This document shows positions 35,902 through 46,522 of a stretch of 64,000 bases of DNA, in pieces; the stretch's first letter is position 1; the number at the start of each line of letters is the position of its first letter. The translations under genes and the position numbers were made by a program. Below the pieces are notes generated by a model, which was not told the DNA's origin, did no database searches, and saw only the letters and a program-made list of their open reading frames with translations. Source of the DNA: Pseudoxanthobacter soli DSM 19599 (GTDB taxonomy: Bacteria > Pseudomonadota > Alphaproteobacteria > Rhizobiales > Segnochrobactraceae). The stretch covers positions 1 through 64,000 of the forward strand of contig CAMDHY010000009.1 of NCBI GenBank assembly GCA_945898215.1. The letters run 5' to 3'.

Positions 35902-36386
35902 AGGTGGAAGACGAGGTGAAATCCGGTTCGAGCGACTGTCGCACGCTGGAGTCGGCGGACATCATGCGGGTGCTCGAACTGCTGCCGCACCGCTACCCGT
36001 TCCTGATGGTCGATCGCATCGTCGACATGGACGGCGACGACGCCGGCGTCGGCATCAAGAACGTCACCTTCAACGAGCCGCATTTCGCCGGCCACTTTCC
36101 CGGCAAGCCGATCATGCCGGGCGTGCTCCTCATCGAGGGCATGGCGCAGACCGCCGGCGCCCTCTGCGTCGCCGCCCGTGGCAAGGGTGTGCCGCCCTCG
36201 CTCGTCTACTTCATGACGATCGACAAGGCGAAGTTCCGGCGGCCGGTGGTGCCGGGCGACACCGTCGAGTTCCACGTTCGCAAGGTGCAGCGCCGTATGA
36301 ACATCTGGCGGTTCCGGGCCGAGGCGAAGGTCGCGGGGACCAAGGTGGCGGAAGCCGAGATCAGTGCCATGTTGGTCGATCAATGA
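35898..36386 (+). CDS. fabZ: 3-hydroxyacyl-ACP dehydratase FabZ
   Basis: FabZ dehydrates 3-hydroxyacyl-ACP in fatty acid elongation and so controls the pool used by LpxA and LpxD. The hot-dog fold motif [14 protein letters not shown] is followed by the active-site His and downstream acidic residue in [19 protein letters not shown]. The 162-aa protein begins at GTG 35898, overlapping the lpxD stop (GTGA); the N-terminal 20 residues are acidic and not conserved. It ends four bases into lpxA, so lpxD-fabZ-lpxA are fully coupled. Confidence 0.96.
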   Translation: MKVEDEVKSGSSDCRTLESADIMRVLELLPHRYPFLMVDRIVDMDGDDAGVGIKNVTFNEPHFAGHFPGKPIMPGVLLIEGMAQTAGALCVAARGKGVPPSLVYFMTIDKAKFRRPVVPGDTVEFHVRKVQRRMNIWRFRAEAKVAGTKVAEAEISAMLVDQ

Positions 36387-37216
36387 CCGCGCACCCGGAA
36401 GCCGGAGCCATGCTCCCCGCAACGATTCACCCGACCGCCATCATCGCCGACGGCGCCGTCGTCGGTGCCGGCGCACATGTCGGTCCCTACTGCATCGTCG
36501 GACCGAACGTCGTGCTGGGCGAAGGCGTCACGCTCGAGTCCCACGTCGTCGTCGGCGGGCACACCACTCTCGGCCCACGCTGCCGGGTGTTTCCGTTCGC
36601 CAGCATCGGCCAGCCGCCGCAGGACATGAAGTACCGCGGCGAGCCGAGCCGCCTCGTCATCGGCGCCGACACGGTGATGCGCGAGCACGTCACCATCAAT
36701 CCCGGCACCGAATCGGGCGGCATGCTGACATCGATCGGCGATCGCTGCCTGATCCTCGCCGGCGCCCACGTCGCACACGACTGCCGCCTCGGCAACGGCG
36801 TGCTCCTCGTCAACAACGTCGTGCTCGGCGGCCATGTCCAGGTCGAGGACAACGCCATCCTCGGCGGTGGGTCGGCGGTCCACCAGTACGTCCGCATCGG
36901 CCGCCATGCCTTCCTCGGCGGCATGTCGGGGCTCGAGCACGATCTCATCCCCTTCGGCATGGCGATCGGCAACCGCGCGAGGCTCGCCGGTCTCAACATC
37001 GTCGGGCTGAAGCGCCACGCCTTCCCGCGCGAGCAGATCCACGCCCTGCGCAAGGCCTACCGCATGCTCTTCGCCGACGAGGGCACGCTCGCGGAGCGGG
37101 TCGACGACGTCGCCCGCTCCTTCGAGGACGACGCTCTCGTGCAGGGGGTCGTGGCGTTCCTGCGCAGCGGCGGCGATCGCTCGATCTGCACGCCCCTGAG
37201 CGCCGCGGACGCCTGA
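36383..37216 (+). CDS. lpxA: UDP-N-acetylglucosamine acyltransferase
   Basis: LpxA transfers 3-hydroxyacyl from ACP to UDP-GlcNAc, the first lipid A step. The 277-aa protein is a left-handed beta-helix of hexapeptide repeats followed by a helical C-terminal domain ([21 protein letters not shown]). The catalytic His is in [11 protein letters not shown]. The substrate contact [20 protein letters not shown] is present, and [16 protein letters not shown] precedes the C-terminal helices as in known enzymes. The ATG overlaps the fabZ stop (ATGA). A short gap of five bases precedes lpxI. Confidence 0.97.
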   Translation: MTAHPEAGAMLPATIHPTAIIADGAVVGAGAHVGPYCIVGPNVVLGEGVTLESHVVVGGHTTLGPRCRVFPFASIGQPPQDMKYRGEPSRLVIGADTVMREHVTINPGTESGGMLTSIGDRCLILAGAHVAHDCRLGNGVLLVNNVVLGGHVQVEDNAILGGGSAVHQYVRIGRHAFLGGMSGLEHDLIPFGMAIGNRARLAGLNIVGLKRHAFPREQIHALRKAYRMLFADEGTLAERVDDVARSFEDDALVQGVVAFLRSGGDRSICTPLSAADA

Positions 37217-37221
37217 GCGCG

Positions 37222-38097
37222 GTGGTGGACCGGCCGGTCGACCAGCCCCTCGCGATCCTGGCGGGTGGCGGCGCTCTGCCGCTCGAGGTGGCCGAGGCCG
37301 CGCGCAGTGCCGGGCGCCGCGTCGTCGTCGTCGGCATCCGCGGCGAGGCCGACGCGGCGATCGAGGCGTTCGGTGCACAATGGGTGGAGTGGGGCCAGGT
37401 CGGCCGCCTGCTCGATCTTCTCGCCGCCGAACACTGTCGCGACCTCCTGCTCGTCGGCGGCGTCGTCCGCCGTCCGGACTTCCGCTCCGTCGCCTCCGAT
37501 TTCGGCACCGTCCGTCGGCTGCCGAAGATCCTCGCCGCCCTCTCCGGTGGCGACGACGGGTTGCTGCGTCGCGTCATCGGCCTCCTCGAGAGCGAGGGCC
37601 TGCGGGTGCTGTCCGTTCCCGAGGTGGCGCCGGCGCTGGTGCTCGCGAACGGGCCCGTCGGTCGTCGCTCCCCGGAGGCCGCCCATCGCGCCGACATCGC
37701 CCGCGGGCTATCGCTCCTCGTCGCTCTCGGCCCCTTCGACGTCGGCCAGGCGGCGATCGTCGCCGGCGGCCGGATCGTCGCGATCGAGGGGGCCGAAGGC
37801 ACGGACGCTCTCATCGACCGCTACCGCGCCGTCCGCACGGCCGGTCGCATCACCCGCGACGCCCAGGGGGTTCTGGTCAAGGCGTCGAAGCCGCAGCAGG
37901 ATCGGCGTGTCGACCTGCCGGTGATCGGGCCCGAGACCGTGCGACGGGCGGCCGACGCGGGGCTCGCGGGCATCGCCGCCGAGGCCGGCCAGGTCCTCGT
38001 CGTCCGCCGTCAGGAGACGCGCGCCGCCGCCGACGCCGCCGGGCTGTTCGTCGTCGGGGTCGATGTCGGTGCGGTCGACGGCGGTCTGCCGCGATGA
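37222..38097 (+). CDS. lpxI: UDP-2,3-diacylglucosamine pyrophosphatase LpxI
   Basis: LpxI (DUF1009 family) cleaves UDP-diacylglucosamine to lipid X by attack on the alpha phosphate and replaces LpxH in most alphaproteobacteria. The 291-aa protein has the N-terminal LAILAGGGALPLEVAEAAR nucleotide-binding motif, and the C-terminal catalytic half has ALGPFDVGQAAIVAGGRIVAIEGAEGTD, KASKPQQDRRVDLPVIGPETV and a metal-binding acidic pattern. The start is GTG 37222 (or GTG 37225). It is tightly packed between lpxA and lpxB and overlaps lpxB by four bases. Confidence 0.95.
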   Translation: MVDRPVDQPLAILAGGGALPLEVAEAARSAGRRVVVVGIRGEADAAIEAFGAQWVEWGQVGRLLDLLAAEHCRDLLLVGGVVRRPDFRSVASDFGTVRRLPKILAALSGGDDGLLRRVIGLLESEGLRVLSVPEVAPALVLANGPVGRRSPEAAHRADIARGLSLLVALGPFDVGQAAIVAGGRIVAIEGAEGTDALIDRYRAVRTAGRITRDAQGVLVKASKPQQDRRVDLPVIGPETVRRAADAGLAGIAAEAGQVLVVRRQETRAAADAAGLFVVGVDVGAVDGGLPR

Positions 38098-39299
38098 GCA
38101 CAGCCGACGCCGCGGCGCCGCTTCGCGTCTTCGTCGTCTCGGGTGAGGAATCGGGTGACCAGCTCGGTGCCGCCCTCGTCGCATCGCTGCGCGCGCGCTC
38201 GGATCGTCCGGTGGTCCTTTCCGGTGTCGGCGGCGAGCGCCTCGCCGCGGCGGGCCTCGTCACGCTGTTCCCGCTGGAGGACATCGCCGTGATGGGCATG
38301 ACGGAGGTGATCGGCCGCCTGCCGACCCTCATCGAGCGCATCCGGCAGACGGTGGAGGCCGCCGTCGCTGCCCGGCCCGACGTCGTCATCCTGATCGACA
38401 GCCCCGACTTCACCCATCGCGTCGGCCGCCGCATCCGCAAACTCGCACCGTCGATCCCGATCGTCGGCTATGTCAGCCCGTCGGTCTGGGCCTGGCGGGA
38501 GGGCAGGGCGCGGAAGATGGCGACGTTCGTCGATCGCCTGTTGGCGATCCTGCCCTTCGAGCCCGCCGTGCACGCGCGCCTCGGCGGTCCGCCCTGCGTC
38601 TATGTCGGCCACCCGCTGCTGGAGAAGATCGGCGTGCTGCGCCCGGCGCCCGGCGAGCGGCGAGCGCTCGGCGATGGCCCGCCGGTTCTGCTGGTGCTGC
38701 CCGGCAGCCGCCGCAGCGAGGTGCGCAGGCTGCTCGATGATTTCGGCACCGCCGTCGCCGCGGTCGTGGCGCGCGTCGGTCCGTGCGAGATCATCCTGCC
38801 GGCGGTGCCGCACCTTTCCGACGACATCCTCCGGCGGACGCAGGCGTGGACGATCCGGCCGCAGGTTGTGGTGAGCGAAGCCGAGAAGCACGCCGCCTTC
38901 CGGCGCGCTCACGTGGCGCTCGCGGCCTCCGGGACGGTCAGCCTGGAACTCGCGCTCGCCGGCGTGCCGATGGTCGTCGCCTATCGGCTCGACGCCGTCT
39001 ATCGATCGCTGAAGCGGCTGAACCGCATCATCCGCATCGCCCGCGTCAGCTCGATGGTGCTGCCGAACATCATCATCGGCGAGAACGCCGTGCCGGAGTT
39101 TCTCGACGAGGACGCCGGGGCGGCGAGCCTGGCGGCGGCGCTGGTGCCGCTCCTGTCCGATAGCCCTGAGCGCGCCGCCCAGCTCGCGGCCTTCTCGCGG
39201 CTCGACGCTGCGATGCGGCTGCCGGACGGCCGTCCGCCGAGCGTCAGCGCGGCGGAGGTGGTGCTCGAGGTGGCCGGGGCGGAGCCCCGGCACGTCTGA
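38094..39299 (+). CDS. lpxB: Lipid A disaccharide synthase
   Basis: LpxB (GT19) joins UDP-diacylglucosamine and lipid X. The 401-aa protein starts with FVVSGEESGDQLGAAL and contains DSPDFTHRVGRRIR, YVSPSVWAWREGRARKM, VGHPLLEKIG and LLVLPGSRRSEVRRLL. The donor-binding ASGTVSLELALAGVPMVVAYR is near residue 280, with the catalytic Glu in the SLELAL segment. ATG 38094 overlaps the lpxI stop (ATGA). The 3' end is only 13 bases from the convergent gltA stop, so lpxB is the last gene of the lipid A run. Confidence 0.96.
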   Translation: MSTADAAAPLRVFVVSGEESGDQLGAALVASLRARSDRPVVLSGVGGERLAAAGLVTLFPLEDIAVMGMTEVIGRLPTLIERIRQTVEAAVAARPDVVILIDSPDFTHRVGRRIRKLAPSIPIVGYVSPSVWAWREGRARKMATFVDRLLAILPFEPAVHARLGGPPCVYVGHPLLEKIGVLRPAPGERRALGDGPPVLLVLPGSRRSEVRRLLDDFGTAVAAVVARVGPCEIILPAVPHLSDDILRRTQAWTIRPQVVVSEAEKHAAFRRAHVALAASGTVSLELALAGVPMVVAYRLDAVYRSLKRLNRIIRIARVSSMVLPNIIIGENAVPEFLDEDAGAASLAAALVPLLSDSPERAAQLAAFSRLDAAMRLPDGRPPSVSAAEVVLEVAGAEPRHV

Positions 39300-39312
39300 T
39301 CTGCGGCCCTGA

Positions 39313-40605
39313 TCAGCGGCGCTGCATGATCGGGACATAGTCCCGCTGCACGGCGCCGGTGTAGAGCTGGCGCGGACGACCGATCTTCTGCGACGGGTCC
39401 TCGACCATCTCCTTCCACTGCGCGATCCAGCCGACGGTGCGCGCCAGCGCGAACAGCACGGTGAACATCGTCGTCGGGAAGCCGAGCGCCCTCAGCGTGA
39501 TGCCGGAATAGAAGTCGATGTTCGGGTAGAGCTTCTTTTCGATGAAGTAGTCGTCGTTCAGGGCGTAGCGCTCGAGTTCCATCGCCACCTGCAGCAACGG
39601 GTCGTCGCGATGGCCGATCTCCGACAGCACCTCGTGACACGTCTTCTGCATGATGCGGGCGCGCGGATCGTAGTTCTTGTAGACGCGGTGGCCGAAGCCC
39701 ATCAGGCGGAACGGGTCGTTCTTGTCCTTGGCGCGGGCGATGAACTCGGGGATGCGGTCCGGCGTGCCGATCTCCTGCAGCATGTTGAGCGCTGCCTCGT
39801 TGGCGCCGCCGTGTGCCGGGCCCCACAGGCAGGCGATGCCGGCGGCGATGCAGGCGAACGGATTGGCGCCCGACGAACCGGCCAGACGCACCGTCGAGGT
39901 CGAGGCGTTCTGTTCGTGATCGGCGTGCAGGATGAAGATCCGGTCCATGGCGCGCGCCATCACCGGGTTGATCTTGTACTCCTCGCACGGAACCGCGAAG
40001 CACATGTTGAGGAAGTTCGACGAGAAGTCGAGCTCATTGCGCGGGTAGATGAACGGCTGGCCGACCGAGTACTTGTAGGCGGCGGCCGCGATGGTCGGCA
40101 TCTTGGCGATCATGCGCAGCGAGGCGATCATGCGCTGCTGCGGATCGGCGATGTCGGTGGAGTCGTGATAGAACGCCGAGAGTGCGCCGACGACGCCGAC
40201 CATGACCGCCATCGGGTGGGCGTCGCGGCGGAAGCCCGAGAAGAACCGCGTCATCTGCTCGTGGATCATCGTGTGATAGGTCACACGGTTGACGAAGTCG
40301 GCCTTCTGCGCCGCCGTCGGCAACTCGCCATAGAGCAGCAGGTAACAGGTCTCGAGGAAGTCGCCGTGCTCGGCGAGCTGCTCGATCGGATAGCCGCGAT
40401 AGAGCAGGATGCCCTTGTCGCCGTCGATGTAGGTGATCTCGGATTCACAGGAAGCGGTCGACGTGAAGCCCGGATCGTAGGTGAACATCCCGGTCTCGGC
40501 GTAGAACTTGGAGATGTCGACGACATCCGGCCCGATGGAGCCCGGTCGCACGGACAGATCGAAGTTCTTGTTGCCGATCGTGAGCTTCGCGGTCTTGTCG
40601 CTCAT
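39313..40605 (-). CDS. gltA: Citrate synthase (type II)
   Basis: GltA condenses oxaloacetate and acetyl-CoA to enter the TCA cycle. The 430-aa protein is the Gram-negative hexameric type: the N-terminal strand [51 protein letters not shown], the active-site His in the [13 protein letters not shown] region and [16 protein letters not shown], and the catalytic Asp in the C-terminal half ([15 protein letters not shown] and following). The final GRPRQLYTG ends typically. It lies next to gltX on the same strand, with a 177-base gap between them. Confidence 0.97.
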   Translation of the reverse strand: MSDKTAKLTIGNKNFDLSVRPGSIGPDVVDISKFYAETGMFTYDPGFTSTASCESEITYIDGDKGILLYRGYPIEQLAEHGDFLETCYLLLYGELPTAAQKADFVNRVTYHTMIHEQMTRFFSGFRRDAHPMAVMVGVVGALSAFYHDSTDIADPQQRMIASLRMIAKMPTIAAAAYKYSVGQPFIYPRNELDFSSNFLNMCFAVPCEEYKINPVMARAMDRIFILHADHEQNASTSTVRLAGSSGANPFACIAAGIACLWGPAHGGANEAALNMLQEIGTPDRIPEFIARAKDKNDPFRLMGFGHRVYKNYDPRARIMQKTCHEVLSEIGHRDDPLLQVAMELERYALNDDYFIEKKLYPNIDFYSGITLRALGFPTTMFTVLFALARTVGWIAQWKEMVEDPSQKIGRPRQLYTGAVQRDYVPIMQRR

Positions 40606-40782
40606 GGCGCTCGCCCCTTCAGAGCCGTGTCAATGAAGGTCCTTGGCTGCGAGCGTCCGAGCGTGCCGTGGGGCGCCAAGATTTTTGTGTTTTTTTCGAG
40701 GCTCGGTGGGAGGTGCGCGATAGCTTGGGACCTTGAGGTGGTGGGTATCCCATTTGACGCACCGCCGCAAGCGCCGACGGTA

Positions 40783-42204
40783 TTACGCTGCGAGGTCGGC
40801 GATGCGCGACAGGCTCTCCTCCCGGCCGACCACCGCCAGCACGTCGAAGATGCCCGGGGACGTCGTCCGGCCGGTCACGGCGGCCCGCAGCGGCTGCGCC
40901 ACCTTGCCGAGCTTCAGGCCCCGCTCGTCGGCGAAAGCCCGCACCACGGCTTCCGTCGAGCCCGCGTCCCAGGCCTCTGCCGCCGCCAGCCGGACGGCGA
41001 GGGCCGCCAGCATGGCGCGCGTCTCGGCGTCGAGGAGATCGCTCGCCTTGGCGTCGAGGGCGAGCGGCCGGACCGCCCAGAGATAGCGGGCGTTGTCGAC
41101 GAGCTCGACCAGGGACTTGGCGCGCTCCTTCAAGCCCGGCATGGCATCGAGGAGCTTCGCCTCGAGATCGGGCGACCACGCCGCCCGCAGGTCGTCGGCG
41201 CCGTCGAGCCAGGGCAGGGCCGCGACGAGGGCTGCCAGCACCTCCGCCGGCTCGGCGGCGCGCAGATAGATGCCGTTGAGGTTCTCGAGCTTGGCGAAAT
41301 CGAAGCGCGACGGCGAGCGGCCGACGGCGGCGAGGTCGAACCAGGCGACCATGTCTTCCGTCGACATCACGTCGGCGTCGCCGTGGCTCCAGCCGAGCTT
41401 GACGAGATAGTTGCGAAGCGCCGCTGGCAGGTAGCCCATCGCACGATAGGCCTCGACGCCGAGGGCGCCGTGGCGCTTCGACAGCTTGGTGCCGTCGGGC
41501 CCGTGGATCAGCGGGATGTGCGCCATCACCGGCACGCGCCAGCCGAGCGCCTGATAGAGGATTGTCTGGCGGGCGCCGTTGGTCAGGTGGTCGTCACCGC
41601 GGATGATGTGGGTGACGCCCATGTCGTGGTCGTCGACGACCACCGACAGCATGTAGGTGGGGGTGCCGTCGGAGCGCAGGATGACGAAGTCGTCGAGGTC
41701 CTTGTTGGGGAACACGACACGGCCCTGCACCTGGTCCTCGACCGGCGTGTCGCCGGCGAGCGGCGACTTGATGCGGATCACCGGCTTGACGCCCGCCGGC
41801 GCCTCCGACGGGTCGCGGTCGCGCCAGCGGCCGTCGTAGCGCGGCGGCCGGCCCTCGGCGCGGGCGAGTTCGCGCATCTCCGTCAGTTCCTCGGGCGATG
41901 CGTAGCAGCGATAGGCGCTGCCGGCGGCGACGAGCTGTTCGGCGATCTCGCGGTGGCGGGCGGCACGGGCGAACTGGAACACCGGCTCCCCCGTCCAGTC
42001 GATGCCGAGCCAGGTGAGGCCGTCGAGGATCGCCGTGATCGCCCCGTCGGTCGAGCGCTCGCGGTCGGTGTCCTCGATGCGCAGGAGCATCGTGCCGCCG
42101 GTGTGGCGCGCGTAGAGCCAGTTGAACAGCGCGGTACGCGCCCCGCCGATGTGCAGGAAGCCGGTCGGCGAGGGGGCGAAGCGGGTGACGACGGGCTCGG
42201 ACAT
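40783..42204 (-). CDS. gltX: Glutamyl-tRNA synthetase
   Basis: GltX charges tRNA-Glu (and in many alphaproteobacteria also tRNA-Gln through a transamidation route). The 473-aa protein has the class I motifs: [25 protein letters not shown] (HIGH-type, His18) and KLSKRHG (KMSKS-type, about residue 240). The zinc-like region and [17 protein letters not shown] and [33 protein letters not shown] are present. ATG 42204 is chosen because it begins [13 protein letters not shown]; longer upstream starts add a random Arg/Pro stretch. It is divergent from comEC. Confidence 0.97.
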   Translation of the reverse strand: MSEPVVTRFAPSPTGFLHIGGARTALFNWLYARHTGGTMLLRIEDTDRERSTDGAITAILDGLTWLGIDWTGEPVFQFARAARHREIAEQLVAAGSAYRCYASPEELTEMRELARAEGRPPRYDGRWRDRDPSEAPAGVKPVIRIKSPLAGDTPVEDQVQGRVVFPNKDLDDFVILRSDGTPTYMLSVVVDDHDMGVTHIIRGDDHLTNGARQTILYQALGWRVPVMAHIPLIHGPDGTKLSKRHGALGVEAYRAMGYLPAALRNYLVKLGWSHGDADVMSTEDMVAWFDLAAVGRSPSRFDFAKLENLNGIYLRAAEPAEVLAALVAALPWLDGADDLRAAWSPDLEAKLLDAMPGLKERAKSLVELVDNARYLWAVRPLALDAKASDLLDAETRAMLAALAVRLAAAEAWDAGSTEAVVRAFADERGLKLGKVAQPLRAAVTGRTTSPGIFDVLAVVGREESLSRIADLAA

Positions 42205-42557
42205 TCGGACCTCTCGAGACCGGAGCGGCATCGTGATCACCGGTTCGTCGTCACCGGGCGGCGGGAGCCGCAGGCCGGTTCGGGCTCGGGTGGCGATCCG
42301 ACGCGATGATTGCGACGGCACCCCGGCGTCCACCTCTCGGTGTGGCCGGCTGGTGCCATCGGGGCGCTCGTGTACCATGAGGGCGGGCCGATCCCAAGTC
42401 GTCGAAAGGACGCCGCGCGAGAGCCGGCCGGCGGGGGAGGCGGCGGGCGCCGGGTGCGGCCCGGCCGGGTGCTGCGGACCCGCTCGGACGGCTCGTTCGC
42501 CGTCGGCGACGGCGGGGGTCAGACGGCTCGCCGCTGTAGCAGGGGGAGGGTACGGCC
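42205..42557. other. Intergenic region between gltX and comEC
   Basis: This 353-base divergent region contains no convincing small gene. The reading frames in it are arginine- and proline-rich shadows. The comEC ribosome site (GGGGGAGGG) is at its right end. Promoters for both neighbours should lie here, but none could be picked out with confidence. Confidence 0.4.
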
Positions 42558-44834
42558 ATGCGGCCGGAGACCCGTGCGAGAGAGCCTCCGGTCGGCGGGC
42601 GCAGCAAGCCGCCGGCGAGCTTCCCTGCGCCGCCGCCGCTGCCGTTCATGGCGCGCCTGCGTGCCGTCGGCGAGGCCCTCGCCGCCTTCGCCGCTCACGA
42701 CCAGGCAGCCGGGCGCGGCTTCCTGTGGGTCCCCGTCGCCTTCGCCGCCGGCGTCGCCGCCTATTTCGCGCTGCCGCGTGAGCCTGCCCTGTGGGCCCTC
42801 TTGGCGGTCGGCCTCGCGTGTCTCCTCGCGGCCTGGCGGGTGCGCGAGCGGCCGCTCGCCTTTCCCGCTCTGGCGCTCGCTGCCGCCGTCGCGATCGGTG
42901 CCACAGCCGTCAAGCTCGAGGTGACGCTGGTGGCGGCACCGACCCTCGACCGGGCGCGCACCGCCGACCTTTCGGGCTTCGTCGAGCGGGTCGAGCGGCG
43001 GACCGGCGGGCGGGCCCGCCTGACCATCCGACCGGTCGCCATCGAGGGCGTGCCGGCCGCCCGCCTGCCGCGGCGCATCACGGTCACCGCCGCCGGCGCC
43101 ACCGGCCTGCTGCCGGGCGACGGGGTCGCGATGACGGCGCGGCTCGAACCGCCACGCGGTCCCGACATGCCCGGCGGCTGGGACCCGGCGCGCGCCGCAT
43201 TCCTCGACGGCATCGGCGCCACCGGCTTCGCCTACGGCCGGCCAAGGATGGCCGATCTCGGCCCCGCGCCGTGGATGCTCGCGCCCGCCCGCGCCGTCGC
43301 CGAGGTCCGCCACACCATCGCCGAGCGCCTGCGGGCAGCGCTGCCGGGGCCGCGCGGCGAGGTCGCGGCCGCACTCCTCGTCGGCGATCGCGGCGGCATC
43401 CCCGAGAGCATCGAGGAGGCGATGCGCGTCTCCGGCCTCGCCCACGTGCTGTCGATCTCCGGCCTACACATGGTGCTCGTCGCCGGCACTGTCTTCTGGG
43501 TGGTGCGGGCGCTGTTCGCGGCGGTCCCCGCGCTCGCCCTGACGCGGCCGATCAAGGCGTGGGCGGCGATCGTGGCGCTCGTCGCGGCGACCTTCTACCT
43601 CGTGATCTCTGGGGCCGAGGTGGCGACCCAGCGCGCCTATGTGACGATGGCGGTGGCGCTCGTCGCCGTCCTCGTCGACCGACCGGCGATCTCGCTGCGC
43701 ACCGTCGCGGTGGCGGCGCTCGTCGTCATGGCGCTTGAGCCGAGTGCCGTGCTCGGGGCCGGCTTTCAGATGTCGTTCGCCGCGGTGATCGCGCTCGTCG
43801 CCGCCTACGAGTGGTGGGGCGGGCGGGAGCGCGGCGAGACGACGTCGCCACCGCGCGGGACGGTGCTCTGGCTGGGGCGGGCGGCCCTGTTCGGGGTCGC
43901 CGGCCTCGCCGCGACCTCGCTGATCGCCGGGCTCGCCACCGCGCCGATCGCCGCCTACCACTTCCACCGCGGCGCGCCGCTCGGCCTTCTCGCCAATCTC
44001 GCCGCCATGCCGGCGGTCTCGGTGCTGGTGATGCCGCTCGGCGTGCTGGCGCTCGTGCTGCTGCCGTTCGGGCTGGAGCAGGTGGCGCTGTGGCCGATGG
44101 GGCTCGGGCTTGGCTGGATGTTCGCCGTCGCCGAGAAGGCCACCGCCTGGACCGGCGACGGCGCGATGATCGGCCGCGTGCCGCTCGTCGCCGTCCTGCT
44201 GATGGTGGCGGCGCTCCTCTGGGCAGCGATCGCGCTCGCGCCGTGGCGTCGGCTGGCGGTGATCCCGCTCCTGGCGGGGCTCGCTGTGGCGACGACCGGC
44301 GTCCGTCCGGACCTGCTGGTCTCCAGCGACGGCCGGGCCGTCGCGGCGCGCGGACCGGACGGCAGGCTCGCGGTCGTCGCCGGCGACAGGTCCGCCTACA
44401 CCGTCCGCGCCTGGCTCGCCGCCGATGCCGACCCGCGAGACGCGAAGGCCGCCGCCGCGCCGCCCGCCCATTGCGACGATCTCGGCTGCGTTCTGCCCCT
44501 CGGTGCCGGCGACCTCACGGTCGCCGTCGTGACGAGGCCCGTCGCCCTCATCGAGGACTGCCGGCGCGCCACCGTCGTGGTGGCGCCGGTGCCGCGGCCC
44601 GCCGGCTGCCTCGGCCCCCGGCTTTATGTCGACCGCGCCACGCTCGCCCGGACCGGTGCCCTCGCCGTGACGCTCGACACCGCCGCACCAGACGGTCTCG
44701 GTGACCCCGCCGCGGCCGGCACCAGCGGTCGACCATGGTCACGCGCGGGCGTCGCAGAGGCCGGTCGATCCCGGCAGGGCGCCGCCGAGACCCGCCGTCA
44801 GCAGCGGCCCGAGAACGCTGTGGAGGATCAGTAG
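42558..44834 (+). CDS. comEC: ComEC/Rec2 family DNA-uptake membrane protein
   Basis: ComEC forms the inner-membrane channel that takes up single-stranded DNA in naturally competent bacteria. The 758-aa protein has a long N-terminal region with DUF4131-type TM helices and an OB-like domain, then the competence core with the signature [39 protein letters not shown], then the remaining TM helices and a C-terminal domain. The C-terminus does not show the HxHxDH metallo-beta-lactamase motif seen in Bacillus ComEC, as in many proteobacterial forms. ATG 42558 follows GGGGGAGGG. Its 3' end overlaps lexA on the other strand by seven bases. Confidence 0.88.
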   Translation: MRPETRAREPPVGGRSKPPASFPAPPPLPFMARLRAVGEALAAFAAHDQAAGRGFLWVPVAFAAGVAAYFALPREPALWALLAVGLACLLAAWRVRERPLAFPALALAAAVAIGATAVKLEVTLVAAPTLDRARTADLSGFVERVERRTGGRARLTIRPVAIEGVPAARLPRRITVTAAGATGLLPGDGVAMTARLEPPRGPDMPGGWDPARAAFLDGIGATGFAYGRPRMADLGPAPWMLAPARAVAEVRHTIAERLRAALPGPRGEVAAALLVGDRGGIPESIEEAMRVSGLAHVLSISGLHMVLVAGTVFWVVRALFAAVPALALTRPIKAWAAIVALVAATFYLVISGAEVATQRAYVTMAVALVAVLVDRPAISLRTVAVAALVVMALEPSAVLGAGFQMSFAAVIALVAAYEWWGGRERGETTSPPRGTVLWLGRAALFGVAGLAATSLIAGLATAPIAAYHFHRGAPLGLLANLAAMPAVSVLVMPLGVLALVLLPFGLEQVALWPMGLGLGWMFAVAEKATAWTGDGAMIGRVPLVAVLLMVAALLWAAIALAPWRRLAVIPLLAGLAVATTGVRPDLLVSSDGRAVAARGPDGRLAVVAGDRSAYTVRAWLAADADPRDAKAAAAPPAHCDDLGCVLPLGAGDLTVAVVTRPVALIEDCRRATVVVAPVPRPAGCLGPRLYVDRATLARTGALAVTLDTAAPDGLGDPAAAGTSGRPWSRAGVAEAGRSRQGAAETRRQQRPENAVEDQ

Positions 44835-45544
44835 CGGCGCAGCAGCGCCACCAGGCGGCCCTGGATGCGGATGCGGTCGGGTCCGAAGATGCGCGTCTCG
44901 TAGGCCGGGTTGGCGGCCTCGAGCGCGATCGAGGCGCCCTTGCGGCGCAGCCGCTTCAGCGTCGCCTCCTCGTCGTCGACCAGCGCCACGACGATGTCGC
45001 CGGTCGTCGCCGCGTCGGTGCGGCGGATCACCACCGTGTCGCCGTCGAAGATGCCCGCCTCGACCATCGAATCGCCGCGCACCTCGAGGGCGAAGTGCTC
45101 GCCGGCACCGGCGAGTTCGACGGGGACCGTGATCGAGTGGGTGTGCGTCTGGATCGCCTCGATCGGCACGCCGGCGGCGATGCGGCCCATCACCGGGATG
45201 CTGACGCCGCCCGCCGTCTCGCCGGGCGCGGAAGGCCGCGGCTCGGCCGGCCGGATGCGCGGCCCGTCGCCGTCGATGACGCTCGGCGTGAAGCCGCGGG
45301 CGCGGGTCGAGGCCGGCCCGCCGGCGACCGACTCCGGCAGCCGGATCACCTCGAGCGCCCGCGCGCGGTTCGGCAGGCGGCGCAGGAAGCCACGCTCTTC
45401 CAGCGCGGTGATGAGCCGGTGGATGCCCGACTTCGAGCGCAGGTCGAGCGCGTCCTTCATCTCCTCGAACGAGGGCGGCACGCCGCTCTCCTTGAGGCGC
45501 TCGTGGATGAACATCAGCAGCTCGTACTGCTTGCGTGTGAGCAT
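44828..45544 (-). CDS. lexA: LexA repressor
   Basis: LexA represses SOS genes until RecA-ssDNA triggers its self-cleavage. The 238-aa protein has the N-terminal winged HTH ([53 protein letters not shown]), a Pro-rich linker, the cleavage site Ala124-Gly125 in GRIAAGVPI, and the Ser159 (RGDSM) and Lys197 (EATLKRL) dyad. ATG 45544 begins at MLTRKQYE; an upstream start would add residues before the HTH. The alphaproteobacterial SOS box lies 73 bases upstream. It is convergent with comEC. Confidence 0.97.
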   Translation of the reverse strand: MLTRKQYELLMFIHERLKESGVPPSFEEMKDALDLRSKSGIHRLITALEERGFLRRLPNRARALEVIRLPESVAGGPASTRARGFTPSVIDGDGPRIRPAEPRPSAPGETAGGVSIPVMGRIAAGVPIEAIQTHTHSITVPVELAGAGEHFALEVRGDSMVEAGIFDGDTVVIRRTDAATTGDIVVALVDDEEATLKRLRRKGASIALEAANPAYETRIFGPDRIRIQGRLVALLRRY

Positions 45545-45616
45545 CGTCGTCTCCCGCGCCCCCTCGTCGGTGTCGCGACCCTCGAATCGCGTACAAATCA
45601 CGAACACAAGCTATCC

Positions 45617-45631
45617 GTTCTAGTTGTGTTC
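45617..45631 (-). promoter_or_regulatory. SOS box (GTTC-N7-GTTC) of lexA
   Basis: GTTC at 45617-45620 and GTTC at 45628-45631, with seven bases between, is the exact alphaproteobacterial LexA recognition sequence. It lies 73-87 bases upstream of the lexA start, so autorepression is expected. The downstream gene on the plus strand starts at 45771, so divergent control is also possible. Confidence 0.85.
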
Positions 45632-45770
45632 CTCAAGGGTGAATATTTGGTTGCCGACCCGTGCGGCCCGGTGCGCCGTGGCGACAGGCGCCGCTGGCGG
45701 TTGCGGGCGGGGCTCCGGCGGGGCTAGCCTGCTGGTCCGCGGCCCGAAGGCCAGCGGCAGGAGTGACGGC

Positions 45771-46346
45771 ATGGCCAAGCAGTTCGCCGAGATCGGCAAG
45801 CAGCACCGCGACTTCATCGAGCGGCAGCACATCTTCTTCACCGCCTCCGCGGCGGCGGGCAGCCGGATCAACCTGTCGCCGAAGGACGCCGCCTCGCTGC
45901 GCGTTCTCGACGAGCGCCGGGTCGCCTACCTCGACTGCACCGGCAGCGGCAACGAGACGTCGGCCCACATGCTCGCCGACGGCCGCCTGACGATCATGCT
46001 CTGCGCCTTCCAGGGGCCGCCCCTGATCATGCGCCTCTACGGCCACGGCACCGTCCAGCAGCGGGGCACCGAGGCCTATGCCGACCTCCTGGCCGCGGCC
46101 TTCGACGGCGAGGAGCCGACGGGAGCCCGCCAGATCGTCGTGCTCGACGTCGAGATGGTGCAGACCTCCTGCGGCTACGGCGTGCCGCTGTTCGACTATG
46201 TCGACGAGCGGCCGTCGCTGGTGCGGTGGGCGGAGGCGCAGGGCGAGGCGGGGCTCGAGGCCTACCGTCGCGCCGAAAACACCGTCAGCATCGACGGTCT
46301 GCCGACGGGATGGCCGGCGGAGGCGTCGCCGACCCCGGCGAAGTGA
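45771..46346 (+). CDS. Pyridoxamine 5'-phosphate oxidase-family (FMN split-barrel) protein
   Basis: The 191-aa protein has the flavin-binding split-barrel pattern: RQHIFFTASAAAGSRINLSPKDA, then LDERRVAYLDCTGSGNETSAHMLADGRLTIMLCAFQGPPLIMRLYGHGTVQ. The conserved GNET and RLYG elements match the PPOX class of putative pyridoxamine oxidase-like proteins. Substrate and flavin or haem use are unknown. It lacks the catalytic residues of PdxH. ATG 45771 has AGGAGTGACGGC upstream. It lies just before tRNA-Leu on the opposite strand. Confidence 0.8.
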   Translation: MAKQFAEIGKQHRDFIERQHIFFTASAAAGSRINLSPKDAASLRVLDERRVAYLDCTGSGNETSAHMLADGRLTIMLCAFQGPPLIMRLYGHGTVQQRGTEAYADLLAAAFDGEEPTGARQIVVLDVEMVQTSCGYGVPLFDYVDERPSLVRWAEAQGEAGLEAYRRAENTVSIDGLPTGWPAEASPTPAK

Positions 46347-46370
46347 CGTGCAGTCGGGTCGGCCGGAAGA

Positions 46371-46457
46371 TGGTGCGGACGGCGGGGGTCGAACCCGCAC
46401 GGAGCAAGCCCCGAGGGATTTTAAGTCCCTTGCGTCTACCGGTTTCGCCACGTCCGC
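46371..46457 (-). tRNA. tRNA-Leu (anticodon TAA)
   Basis: The minus-strand cloverleaf is complete: acceptor stem GCGGACG paired with CGTCCGC, D arm with AAACCGGTAGACGC, anticodon loop CTTAAAA (TAA, Leu), a long variable arm typical of class II tRNAs, GGTTCGACCC T-arm and encoded CCA (46371-46373). A TTGTCG-N18-TAAGGT promoter-like sequence lies just upstream. Confidence 0.95.
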
Positions 46458-46522
46458 GAGGCAGTGGCGCACCTTAGTGGCAGGGTGAGGCCGCCGACAA
46501 CCGCGATCCTGCGCGCGGGTTG

